Assembly (NCBI GenBank): GCA_964618975.1
Contig: CAZUDI010000050.1
Coordinates: 1-26,571 of the forward strand
Direction of reading: 5' to 3'
Origin: CAZUDI01 sp964618975
GTDB taxonomy: Bacteria > Desulfobacterota > Desulfomonilia > UBA1062
Length of the DNA: 26,571 bases
Shown here piece by piece: positions 7,635 to 15,098 of the stretch. A program made the translations under genes and the position numbers. The notes beneath the pieces were generated by a model, which made no database searches, had not been told where the DNA came from, and saw only the letters and a list, made by a program, of their open reading frames with translations. Position 1 is the stretch's first letter; each line of letters starts with the position of its first letter.

Positions 7635-8865
7635 AGGATTAAAAGAGGAGATATGGAAATGCAACCATTGCTCCATGTGTTCGGAGATGGTCTGCGATGC
7701 GGCCGGATACTACAAGGTCTGCCCGGTCTACCAGGTCAAACGCTTTGAGAACTACACCGCCCGGGGGCACAATACCCTGGCCCTGTACCTTTTGGAAGGC
7801 TCCCTGAACTATGATCAGGATCTGGCGGAGATCATCTTCAGCTGCACCACCTGCATGACCTGCGAGGAGGTGTGCAAACCCATGGGCAACGCCGTGGCCG
7901 GTCTGGGCGGGTCCGGGCTCAAGTCCATCCTCAATGAGGTCATCCGGCCGCTGGCGGTGAACATGGACCCCATCCCGTCGGTGGGGATCCTCGAGACCAT
8001 GCGCGCGGACTGCGTGGACCGGGGGATGGTGCCCGACGGCCTGAGAGCGGCGGCCGAAAATGTCGCGCAGACCGGGAACATCTATGGAGAACCCGCGAAG
8101 AACAGCGCCGGCTGGAGCGGGGGGATCCCCCGCGACAAGGGCGCCGGGACCCTCCTCTTCGCCGGGGAGACGGCCGCCTTCCGGGCTCCTCAGATCGCGG
8201 CGGCCGCCCTGAAGGTCCTCAGGCGCGCCGGGATGCAGGTGGACGTCCTCGAAGAGGAGCGCTCGAGCGGCGCCCTGATGTTCAGGAGCGGCCACCTGGA
8301 TCTGGCCGGCGAGCTGGCGCGCCGCAATATCGCCGTGCTGAAGGAGCGGGGCGTAAGGGAGCTGATCGTGCTCTCGGCGGATGACTATTACACCATAGTG
8401 CGCGACTGGCCGCGGGCCGCCGGCGAGCTGCCCTTTGCCGTGCGTCACCTCAGCATGGTGCTGGCCGACCTGCTGCGCCGGGGCCGGCTGAGGCCTTCAA
8501 AGCGCATCGAGCGGCGCGTCACCTATCAGGACCCCTGCCGTCTGGGCCGCGGCATGAATATCTATGAGGATCCGCGCACCGTCTTGCGCTCTATCCCGGG
8601 GCTTGAGTTCCGGGAGCTCTACCCCACGGCGCATGCGGCCTGGTGTTTCGGGGGCTGCGGCGGCTTGCCCTTGAGCGATCAGGCGCTGGCCATGAAGCTG
8701 GGGGCCCGCAAGCTGCCGCTGGTTGCCGAGACCCAGGCCGAAATCATTGCCACCGCCTGTCCCGAGGTCAGGGTCCATATGGACGCGGTCATCCGGCATG
8801 CCGGCGGCGGCTACCGGAGCCTGGACCTCGTCGAACTGCTGGCGGAATCCCTGGAGGTGGACTAA
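7624..8865 (+). CDS. GlcF/HdrD-like Fe-S oxidoreductase with a cysteine-free first CCG domain
   Basis: This 413-residue protein has two N-terminal ferredoxin-type motifs: C13-x2-C16-x2-C19 with C24 and C33-P, and C74-x2-C77-x2-C80-x3-C84. Two CCG-type repeats (heterodisulfide reductase / GlcF architecture) follow. The second repeat is recognisable: DPCRLGR (C305), CFGGCGG (C341, C345) and TACPE (C379). The first repeat keeps the fold signature (LLFAG-E-TAAFRAPQIA, RSSGALMFRSGH, LIVLSADDYY) but its cysteines are E182, S214-S215 and S251/D254. It probably carries electrons from the preceding flavoprotein to a quinone or carrier. RBS AGGAGGAAAGG precedes ATG 7624. The stop TAA shares one base with the next ATG (TAATG). 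Confidence 0.88.
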   Translation: MRLEGLKEEIWKCNHCSMCSEMVCDAAGYYKVCPVYQVKRFENYTARGHNTLALYLLEGSLNYDQDLAEIIFSCTTCMTCEEVCKPMGNAVAGLGGSGLKSILNEVIRPLAVNMDPIPSVGILETMRADCVDRGMVPDGLRAAAENVAQTGNIYGEPAKNSAGWSGGIPRDKGAGTLLFAGETAAFRAPQIAAAALKVLRRAGMQVDVLEEERSSGALMFRSGHLDLAGELARRNIAVLKERGVRELIVLSADDYYTIVRDWPRAAGELPFAVRHLSMVLADLLRRGRLRPSKRIERRVTYQDPCRLGRGMNIYEDPRTVLRSIPGLEFRELYPTAHAAWCFGGCGGLPLSDQALAMKLGARKLPLVAETQAEIIATACPEVRVHMDAVIRHAGGGYRSLDLVELLAESLEVD

Positions 8866-9269
8866 TGGCCGACCGCAAACAGGTGGACGTAATCGCCATC
8901 ATGGCCGAGCTGGAACGGGTGGATCTCTCCGCACTCATTCTGCCGCTGCTCAAGATCGTTGATCCGATCGCCAAGGTGGTGCCCGAAGGCCTGGTCAAGC
9001 AGACCCTGATCCATATGCGGCCGTATACCGGGCAGTTCGACTTTCTCGACAAGGTCCTGCCCTTTGTTCCCGGCACGATCCGGGTGGCCGGCCGGATCGC
9101 CGCTTTCCGGCCGGTGGGCCTCGGGCTCATGCTCTTTGGCGAGGGGCTGTCGCTGTTCCTGCGTGTGAGCCTGCCGGTCGCGCAGCGGCTGGTGCGGCTC
9201 GTGCGGGCATGCATAAGGGCGTTGTCCGGGGTGCGCAAGGGCCACTCTCCCACCGCAGGACGCACATAG
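8865..9269 (+). CDS. Small protein of unknown function in the oxidoreductase operon
   Basis: I do not recognise this 134-residue protein. It starts at ATG 8865 inside the upstream stop (TAATG), with GGAGGTGG just before, so translational coupling is likely. Residues about 1-75 look soluble and amphipathic (DVIAIMAELERVDLSALILP, IRPYTG-like segment HMRPYTGQFDFLDKVLPF). Residues about 85-120 are rich in hydrophobic and arginine residues (LGLMLFGEGLSLFLRVSLPV, RLVRLVRACIRAL), suggesting membrane association by an amphipathic helix or a short hairpin. There is no signal peptide. One possibility is a membrane anchor for the soluble flavoprotein/Fe-S pair, but nothing in the sequence proves it. The same frame is open upstream to 8643, but that part overlaps the Fe-S gene. 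Confidence 0.7.
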   Translation: MADRKQVDVIAIMAELERVDLSALILPLLKIVDPIAKVVPEGLVKQTLIHMRPYTGQFDFLDKVLPFVPGTIRVAGRIAAFRPVGLGLMLFGEGLSLFLRVSLPVAQRLVRLVRACIRALSGVRKGHSPTAGRT

Positions 9270-9381
9270 ATAAAGACCGCTGCCCGGGGGCGTCCGGCCG
9301 ACATCGGGTGCGCATCCCCGGCGGTGGATTGCAGCCCGGCTGATCGGGCCGATGCAGCTACCATCATCGTAGGAGGAGCAT

Positions 9382-10962
9382 ATGCGCAAGGAAAGGGTGG
9401 TGCTCTTTGGTGCATCCGGCACCATGGGCTTTGAGGCCTTCAAGGAGTTGTGGCGACGGCGGGCCAGGTACGACATCGTGATTCTGGTGCGGCCCTCGGA
9501 GAAGAACAAGAAACTCTTCCGGGCCTATGAACTAAGGGCCGGTATCGCGCCCAGCACGGGCCGCGGCATCGTGGAGAACAACGGATTCAAGATTGTCTGG
9601 GGTGATGCCACCAGCTACGAGGATGTGGAGGCGGCCATTCAGGGCTCGGACTGGGTCTTCGACGCCATGGCCTTCATCTCCCCCCAGGCGGATTACTATC
9701 CGGACATGGCCAGGGCGGTCAACACCGACGGGATCATCAATATCGTGCGGGCGATCGAGGCCCAGCCGCGGGGCAGGGAGCATATCCGCCTGATCTATAC
9801 CGGCACCGTGGCCGAGACCGGTGACCGCCTCCAGGACATCCAGTGGGGCAGGGTGGGCGACCCCCTGAAGCCCTCCATCTTCGACTACTACGCAGTGACC
9901 AAGATCGCCGGCGAGCGGGCGGTCCTCGAGTCCGACATCCGGCACTGGGTTTCCCTGAGAATGACCTATATCATGCCGGTCGACGCCCGCGAATACGTCG
10001 GTCTGGTAGACCCCATCATGTTCCATCAGCCCATCGATTCCTGCATGGAGAATATCTCCTCCCGGGACGCGGGCTATGGGATGATCAATGCACTCGACAT
10101 CGATGATGATTCCGATTTCTGGCGCAGGGTCTACAACATGGGCGGCGGACCGCAGATGCGCTGCACCTTTTATGAGAACATGAATATGACCTACCGGGAG
10201 ATCATGGGGATGTCCGGGGTCGATGCCTGCTGTGAAAGGCGCTGGTTCGCGCTGAGGAATTTCCACATGCAGTATTTCGAGGACAGCCACCTGCTCAACG
10301 ATTACCTCTTCTTTTGGAGGGATTCCCTGGAGGACTGGCGGGATGCGATCATCGAGGACCTGCCCTGGTATATCAAGGGGGTCGCCTTCTTGTGCCGCAA
10401 TCTGCCGCCCTTCAGACGACTGGTGGAAAAGGCGACCTACAGCAGGCTCGAGAAACTGGCCACCAGTCACCGCAACGGGACCATCCATTGGTATAACCAC
10501 CGCAACGACAGGCGCATAACCGCCTTCTACAAGGACTATGCGACCTTCGAGGCCATCCCGGACTGGGGGATCAACATGCCGGCGCTTGAGCCCCTGCCGC
10601 CAGGGACGAACCGGCTGGACCACGGGTATGATGAGACCAAGGAGCGCCTGAGCCTCGACGATCTGAAGGGAGCGGCCCGCTTCCGGGGCGGCAAATGTCT
10701 CTCCCGGAAGTGGAGCGGCGACATGTTCGCACCCCTGGAATGGGAATGCGCCTTCGGACACCGGTTCAGCGGCAAGCCCAGCACCATCCTCAAGGCCGGC
10801 CACTGGTGCCCGGAGTGCGTGTCTCCCCCGTGGAATTACGACGAGCAGGCCCGGGTGAATCCGTTCTTTGCCCAGGTCTGGTATCCCAACCACGACCGGG
10901 AGGAAGACAATAGCTATCCTGCGGACTGTGTGCAGGATATTGCGGGGGCAGACAGGGATTGA
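9382..10962 (+). CDS. NAD(P)-dependent SDR/epimerase fused to a C-terminal zinc ribbon
   Basis: The protein has 526 residues. An extended SDR domain occupies about residues 1-330: Rossmann motif GASGTMG (10-16), an IYTGTVAET segment at the catalytic Thr/Ser strand, and the Y170-x3-K174 pair in YAVTKIAGER. A middle region (about 330-430) is not recognised. The last about 90 residues carry C439 and a ribbon C456-x3-H460...C476-x2-C479 (ECAFGHRF, HWCPEC), resembling the C-x2-4-GH-x-F...WCPxC zinc ribbons of other proteins. GGAGGAG precedes ATG 9382; the 112-nt gap to the previous gene holds no obvious terminator. The SDR part likely oxidises a hydroxyl or dehydrates a substrate; the zinc ribbon's role is unknown. 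Confidence 0.82.
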   Translation: MRKERVVLFGASGTMGFEAFKELWRRRARYDIVILVRPSEKNKKLFRAYELRAGIAPSTGRGIVENNGFKIVWGDATSYEDVEAAIQGSDWVFDAMAFISPQADYYPDMARAVNTDGIINIVRAIEAQPRGREHIRLIYTGTVAETGDRLQDIQWGRVGDPLKPSIFDYYAVTKIAGERAVLESDIRHWVSLRMTYIMPVDAREYVGLVDPIMFHQPIDSCMENISSRDAGYGMINALDIDDDSDFWRRVYNMGGGPQMRCTFYENMNMTYREIMGMSGVDACCERRWFALRNFHMQYFEDSHLLNDYLFFWRDSLEDWRDAIIEDLPWYIKGVAFLCRNLPPFRRLVEKATYSRLEKLATSHRNGTIHWYNHRNDRRITAFYKDYATFEAIPDWGINMPALEPLPPGTNRLDHGYDETKERLSLDDLKGAARFRGGKCLSRKWSGDMFAPLEWECAFGHRFSGKPSTILKAGHWCPECVSPPWNYDEQARVNPFFAQVWYPNHDREEDNSYPADCVQDIAGADRD

Positions 10963-11016
10963 CCTGCAGGCTCAGGGATCGAGCCCCATCCTGCAGTGAT
11001 CCCCAAGGGGAATGAT

Positions 11017-12759
11017 ATGGATATCCTGCGGCGAACAGTGATCGTGACCATGGTTATCGTGATCGGGTTTCCCGGCGTGTCCTCGGCCCTGCTGAGGGAT
11101 AAAAAGGCCGGCAAGTGGAATCTGTCGGGCAAGTTTAAGACGCAGGCAAGCTTCCGGACGGAGGATTCAACGCCCAACACGCCCATCCCGATCGAGTCCG
11201 GGGACATGACCAGCCAACGCAACCTGTTGCTCTTGGAGTTCAAGCACGACGTCGGTGAGATCTGGAACGACCTGAGCTTCGCCTATACCCTCCAGGGCCA
11301 GGCCTTCTACGACTCGGCCTGGGACTACGGGCCGGAGGTCATGAGCGACACGGCGACGCGCTTTTTCTACTGCCTGGACGATACGCCCCTGGGGAACAAG
11401 GGGGGGCGCGATCAGATCAATGACCTCAAGTGGGATGCCGGCTTGCTTTCGGGTTATATAGAGTTGTCCAAGGGCCCGGTCTTCAGCCGTATCGGCAAAC
11501 AGGTCTTGTGCTGGGGCGAGATGAGCACGGTCCGCATCCTGGACGGGACCAATCCCATGAACACCTCTTCCATGTCGGTCGATATGCTGGAGAGGCTCAT
11601 CCCCCTCTGGATGCTGCGGCTTAACCTGAGTTTTGATTTTGTCGGGCCCTTTGACTCCCTCTCCATCCAGACCTACTATGTGCCCGGCAAGCTGGACAAT
11701 AGTTATAAGACGGATATGATTGACGGGTCCCCGATCATCCCCAGCATCGGCCGTGATTACCGCTTTGAGCTGAACGATCCCTTCTCCATGGCCTATTTCA
11801 AGGAACTCACCTACCAGAAGGACGATGACCTGGAGAACGACCGCTACGGGATCAAACTGGGGTTCATGATGGACGGGCTGAACGCCTCCCTGGCCTATTA
11901 CCGCATGTATTCCGAGATGCCCATCCCGTGGGTCAATATTCCCAGGCTGCAGGTAACCCATGTGGACCAGCAGCCGTCGCTCACCCCCGGAGGTCTGATC
12001 GCCCAGGTCCTGGGGGGCCAGAAGCTCGAGGTCATCCTCGAAAGGCAGACCGTGGACGTTCTCGGAGGCAGCTTCAACTATTATCTGGAGGCCATCGATA
12101 CGGTCATGCGGGGCGAGGCGGCCTATTTTTACGATGTGCCCAAGATGAGCCCGGAAACCATCCCCGGCCTGGTAACCGCCATTGCCCCCAAGATCAGCGG
12201 CCTCGAGGCCCTGGGGGGGGTGTCCGGGCTGGTCGATCAGGTCAGCCTCTGGGACAGCAACGGCCGGAATGCCAAGACCATGATCCTGCCCTTCAGTTGC
12301 GGGGAGATCAAGACCTATGATCAGATCAAGTACGGCATCGGCTTCGACAAATGGTTCAAGATCCCGGCGCTGAACCGTTCGGACTTCATCTGTACCCTGG
12401 AGTATGTCGGCAGCAAGATCATGAACTACAAGCAGAACCAGATCATGCTGCCGTGGACAGAGCCGTGGGATGACAATGGGGACGGATACTACGACGTGGT
12501 CTGGGAAGAGGAGTATTCCAACACCTTCATCTTCATTACCAACACGAACTATCTCAGCGGCAACCTCAACCCCCGGATGGTGGTCATGTACGAGGTGGAG
12601 CCCCGGGCCTGGGTCTTGATCCCCTCGATCAAGTATACCTGGAAGAGGTACGATTTCTGCCTCGAGTATTTCATGACCTCCTCCAGGGGCTATGAGGGGA
12701 TCATGGGGATGCTGGATGCCAAGGACGAGCTGACCTTCAGTATTACCTGTAACTTCTGA
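11017..12759 (+). CDS. DUF1302 family outer-membrane beta-barrel protein
   Basis: The 580-residue protein begins with a signal peptide (MDILRRTVIVTMVIVIGFPG, cleavage after VSSA). The body alternates aromatic and polar residues and shows the DUF1302 core: SRIGKQVLCWGEMSTVRILD followed by GTNPMN, then strands such as LSIQTYYVPGK. It ends in an aromatic strand, LTFSITCNF, with terminal Phe as expected for BAM-inserted barrels. ATG 11017 is preferred because AAGGGG (11005-11010) lies 6 nt upstream; a GTG at 10996 would add seven residues before the signal peptide. DUF1302 and DUF1329 proteins are commonly paired, and this barrel likely provides outer-membrane passage for the substrate handled by the DUF1329/YCF48/RND set. 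Confidence 0.85.
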   Translation: MDILRRTVIVTMVIVIGFPGVSSALLRDKKAGKWNLSGKFKTQASFRTEDSTPNTPIPIESGDMTSQRNLLLLEFKHDVGEIWNDLSFAYTLQGQAFYDSAWDYGPEVMSDTATRFFYCLDDTPLGNKGGRDQINDLKWDAGLLSGYIELSKGPVFSRIGKQVLCWGEMSTVRILDGTNPMNTSSMSVDMLERLIPLWMLRLNLSFDFVGPFDSLSIQTYYVPGKLDNSYKTDMIDGSPIIPSIGRDYRFELNDPFSMAYFKELTYQKDDDLENDRYGIKLGFMMDGLNASLAYYRMYSEMPIPWVNIPRLQVTHVDQQPSLTPGGLIAQVLGGQKLEVILERQTVDVLGGSFNYYLEAIDTVMRGEAAYFYDVPKMSPETIPGLVTAIAPKISGLEALGGVSGLVDQVSLWDSNGRNAKTMILPFSCGEIKTYDQIKYGIGFDKWFKIPALNRSDFICTLEYVGSKIMNYKQNQIMLPWTEPWDDNGDGYYDVVWEEEYSNTFIFITNTNYLSGNLNPRMVVMYEVEPRAWVLIPSIKYTWKRYDFCLEYFMTSSRGYEGIMGMLDAKDELTFSITCNF

Positions 12760-12978
12760 GAAGGCATGGGCGATGCATTTGGTAAAAAATATCCCATTAG
12801 TTCCAAAACTTTTCTTCTTTGGGGTAAAGCACCCGGATTGTGGTGCGCATCTGTGTTTTATGCTTAAAATACAAGGCATTGCAAAACAAAAACAGGCACG
12901 GGTTTTGCTTGAATTGACCCGGAACAGGTTGGGGGCCTCAGGCCCATTCAGATCAAGTTTGAAGAAAAGGAGGGCATC
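12760..12978 (+). other. AT-richer gap with a hairpin, possible internal promoter
   Basis: This 219-nt gap is clearly less GC-rich than its flanks. It contains a perfect 7-bp hairpin, GCAAAAC (12881-12887) with GTTTTGC (12902-12908), and a weak promoter-like TTGTGG (12838-12843) / TATGCT (12859-12864) with only 15 nt between. It may allow separate expression of the lipoprotein-GMC genes. A 69-codon reading frame here (12773-12982) has no recognisable RBS or protein character. Confidence 0.3.
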
Positions 12979-14847
12979 ATGAACAGAACTCCTTCCCGAT
13001 GGGTGCTGGCAGCACTGGTCGTGGCGACGCTCGTCCTTGCCGGGTGCGGGGCCGCCGAGGACGGCCATAACGAGACGCTGGTATCACAGGAGGCCAACTT
13101 CTATAAGGCGGGCGCATCGCTCGCGGCCCTGGGGTGCAGCGAGGACCAGAATATCAAGCTCTATCGCGCCGGAGAGGGCGCCTTTGATCCGGTAGCGGAC
13201 GGGGACTACTTCCCGCCGGGGACGCATAGCCTGGCGGTGGCCGCGGACGACAGGGTCGTCAAAGGCGAGTCCCTGTCTCAACGCGTCTTCATCAGCGACG
13301 GCGGCGGGTATCAGGTTGAGGCCCGCTATGACGGGAACAGCGGCTATTATCTGTGTGACTATACCTTCTTCGGACCGGAGGTCTCCCCGACCCAACCACT
13401 GCTGATCCAGATTATCTACGCGGCCGACAAGAAGGCCGCCAAGGCGAAATACGTGGTGACCACCAAAGAGGAGCTGAGGCCCGCGGCGGACGAACTGGTC
13501 GAGCAGGGGGTGGGCATCACCCTGAGCCGGCCGTTTCTGGATTCCCTCACCCCCCTGATCCAGGGGCTCATGGTAGAGCAGGGCGTCAGCGGGATCGAGA
13601 TCGAGGGGCTGTATCCCGCGGACACCGCGGGAGAGGGTGTCATCAAGATCAAGCTCAAGGGGGGGATCACCTCCGAGATTATGCTCAAGGATCACGACGG
13701 CGCCGGCAGGCGGCAGCTGACCGTCGGGCTCGAGGATCTGGGTTTCGACGGTTCCGGAATTGCGCAGGTCCTCAACATCCTTCTGAATCTCATCGGCAGA
13801 CCCATTATTCAGGCCGCCAACCTTGATGAGATCGTCAAGATGCCGCTCGGCTTCGGACTCGGGGAGATGCTCGGCTCTCTTTTGGGCGCTGAGAGCGCGA
13901 TGTTCACCGAGATCCTTCCACTGGATGGGGACGCTCAGCTTTCGGGCATGCTGGGACCCCTGCTCGAAGGACTGGCGCTCGAAAGCGACACCCTCTTGTT
14001 CATGAACATCCTCGGCCTGCCGCAGGAGACCGACGGGGAGTTCGTCGCCCTGGGCGCCGGCATGTATCCCGCGGACCTGTATAGGGACAACCTCGCAACC
14101 GATGCCGAGGGGAACTACCTCTGGCCGGAGGTCGTCGTCAACGACCGGGCCTGCCCGGATATGGCCGGGCTGAAGGGCGCCGACACGGATATGGGCCTGG
14201 TCCTTTCGCAGTACGGCCTCAACCAGGTCCTCAGCGGGATCATGGAGTCCCTGACGGTATCCATTAGCGATGTCAGGGGCATCCCCATGATCAAGCCCGC
14301 GGTGGCCGATAATCGCCTGGATCTGGAGGTGAGCATCAACCCGGCCGGGATTGCCGTTGATTTTGCCTGTGACGCCTATGACCTCAAACTGGTGCTCAAC
14401 GATGTGGAGGCCCGCTTCATCGAGGTGCTCCCGGACGATTCGCGCCGCAGCCTCGCGGAGGTCCTCTCCCTGGATCTTTGCCTGTATGTCGATGCCGGCT
14501 TCGGCTATGACGACACGGGTGCCCCGGTCATGACCATGACCATCCTGCCCGAGCCGGAACTCAGCCATACCCACGTGATGCGAGACAACATGGGACTCGG
14601 GGTCCTGGACCACATCGATCTGGTCGGGATCATCTTTGACCTGATGCGCACCGATGAGGACGGGGGCCTGACGATCTCCCTGCCGTTGACCGAACTGGGG
14701 ATCGTCCCCCGCGAAGGGGCCCTCCCCGGCTGGGTGCAGACCACCTCGGGGGGCGATTGCTTTCTCGGTCTGGCGGCCCGGGGCATCGACCTGGACCAGC
14801 TGCCCCTTGATACCGGGGCCTGCCTTATCGCGACGGCTGGCCGCTGA
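12979..14847 (+). CDS. Large lipoprotein of unknown function
   Basis: This 622-residue protein has a lipoprotein signal: a basic start, a hydrophobic run (WVLAALVVATLV) and the lipobox LAGC with C23. The residue after Cys is Gly, not Asp, so outer-membrane sorting is expected. AGGAGG precedes ATG 12979. The mature part is rich in Gly, Asp and Leu with many short beta-like segments and no transmembrane helix. I recognise no family. The end, GACLIATAGR, resembles the CFIATAAYG-like motif near the C-terminus of many surface proteins of anaerobic bacteria. Its place between the DUF1302 barrel and the GMC flavoprotein suggests a periplasmic-face or surface component of the same system, for example substrate capture; this is inference. 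Confidence 0.8.
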   Translation: MNRTPSRWVLAALVVATLVLAGCGAAEDGHNETLVSQEANFYKAGASLAALGCSEDQNIKLYRAGEGAFDPVADGDYFPPGTHSLAVAADDRVVKGESLSQRVFISDGGGYQVEARYDGNSGYYLCDYTFFGPEVSPTQPLLIQIIYAADKKAAKAKYVVTTKEELRPAADELVEQGVGITLSRPFLDSLTPLIQGLMVEQGVSGIEIEGLYPADTAGEGVIKIKLKGGITSEIMLKDHDGAGRRQLTVGLEDLGFDGSGIAQVLNILLNLIGRPIIQAANLDEIVKMPLGFGLGEMLGSLLGAESAMFTEILPLDGDAQLSGMLGPLLEGLALESDTLLFMNILGLPQETDGEFVALGAGMYPADLYRDNLATDAEGNYLWPEVVVNDRACPDMAGLKGADTDMGLVLSQYGLNQVLSGIMESLTVSISDVRGIPMIKPAVADNRLDLEVSINPAGIAVDFACDAYDLKLVLNDVEARFIEVLPDDSRRSLAEVLSLDLCLYVDAGFGYDDTGAPVMTMTILPEPELSHTHVMRDNMGLGVLDHIDLVGIIFDLMRTDEDGGLTISLPLTELGIVPREGALPGWVQTTSGGDCFLGLAARGIDLDQLPLDTGACLIATAGR

Positions 14848-14916
14848 TCGCGGACGCCTCCAAGGGGCGCCCGTCGGCCCCTGACAACAGGCATCCAGGC
14901 GGTGTTCTGCCCGAAG

Positions 14917-14957
14917 GGGCGGGCGTTCCCGCCCGCTGGCACGGCCCTTCTGCCGTG
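14917..14957 (+). terminator. Two tandem perfect hairpins after the large lipoprotein gene
   Basis: GGGCGGG-CGTT-CCCGCCC (14917-14934, 7-bp stem) is followed by CACGGC-CCTTCT-GCCGTG (14940-14957, 6-bp stem). They start about 70 nt after the stop at 14847. No T-tract follows, so they may be a Rho-independent-like attenuator, an mRNA 3'-end stabiliser or part of a repeat. Confidence 0.4.
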
Positions 14958-14997
14958 AAACCCAGGGAAACAGGCACTTGATCCGACCCTCACGCGC
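14956..14997 (-). repeat. Dispersed intergenic repeat, degenerate short copy E
   Basis: Read on the minus strand, this segment has CGCGTGAGGGTCGGATC (compare GGCCTGAGGGTCGAATT of copy B) and, after a short gap, TTTCCCTGGGTTTCA (compare TTGCCCTGGGGTTCA). The middle hairpin part present in copies A-C is missing. It lies in the gap before the GMC gene. Confidence 0.4.
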
Positions 14998-15098
14998 CTG
15001 CCCCGCTCGGAAGGGGCCAGGATCCTGATCCGGCCCCTTCCCGGTGGGCGGCTGGGGCCCATAGACAAAAACATACTTTAAATATGAGGGGGGTATGA

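Noticed and set aside
5970..7676. 568-codon minus-strand open frame opposite the FAD oxidoreductase
   Set aside because: Antisense to a clear GlcD-like protein; composition typical of GC-rich shadow frames.
12933..12945. Short perfect palindrome GGGCCTCAGGCCC
   Set aside because: Thirteen bases in GC-rich DNA, no promoter context and no second copy; likely chance.
12773..12982. 69-codon open frame between DUF1302 and lipoprotein genes
   Set aside because: No RBS; it runs into the RBS and start of the lipoprotein gene and has no protein-like pattern.
11167..13068. 633-codon minus-strand open frame opposite the DUF1302 gene
   Set aside because: Antisense shadow of a barrel gene with a signal peptide and terminal Phe; no RBS or domain seen.
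13084..14613. 509-codon minus-strand open frame opposite the large lipoprotein
   Set aside because: The plus strand has a lipobox and an AGGAGG site; the minus frame has neither signal nor recognisable domain.
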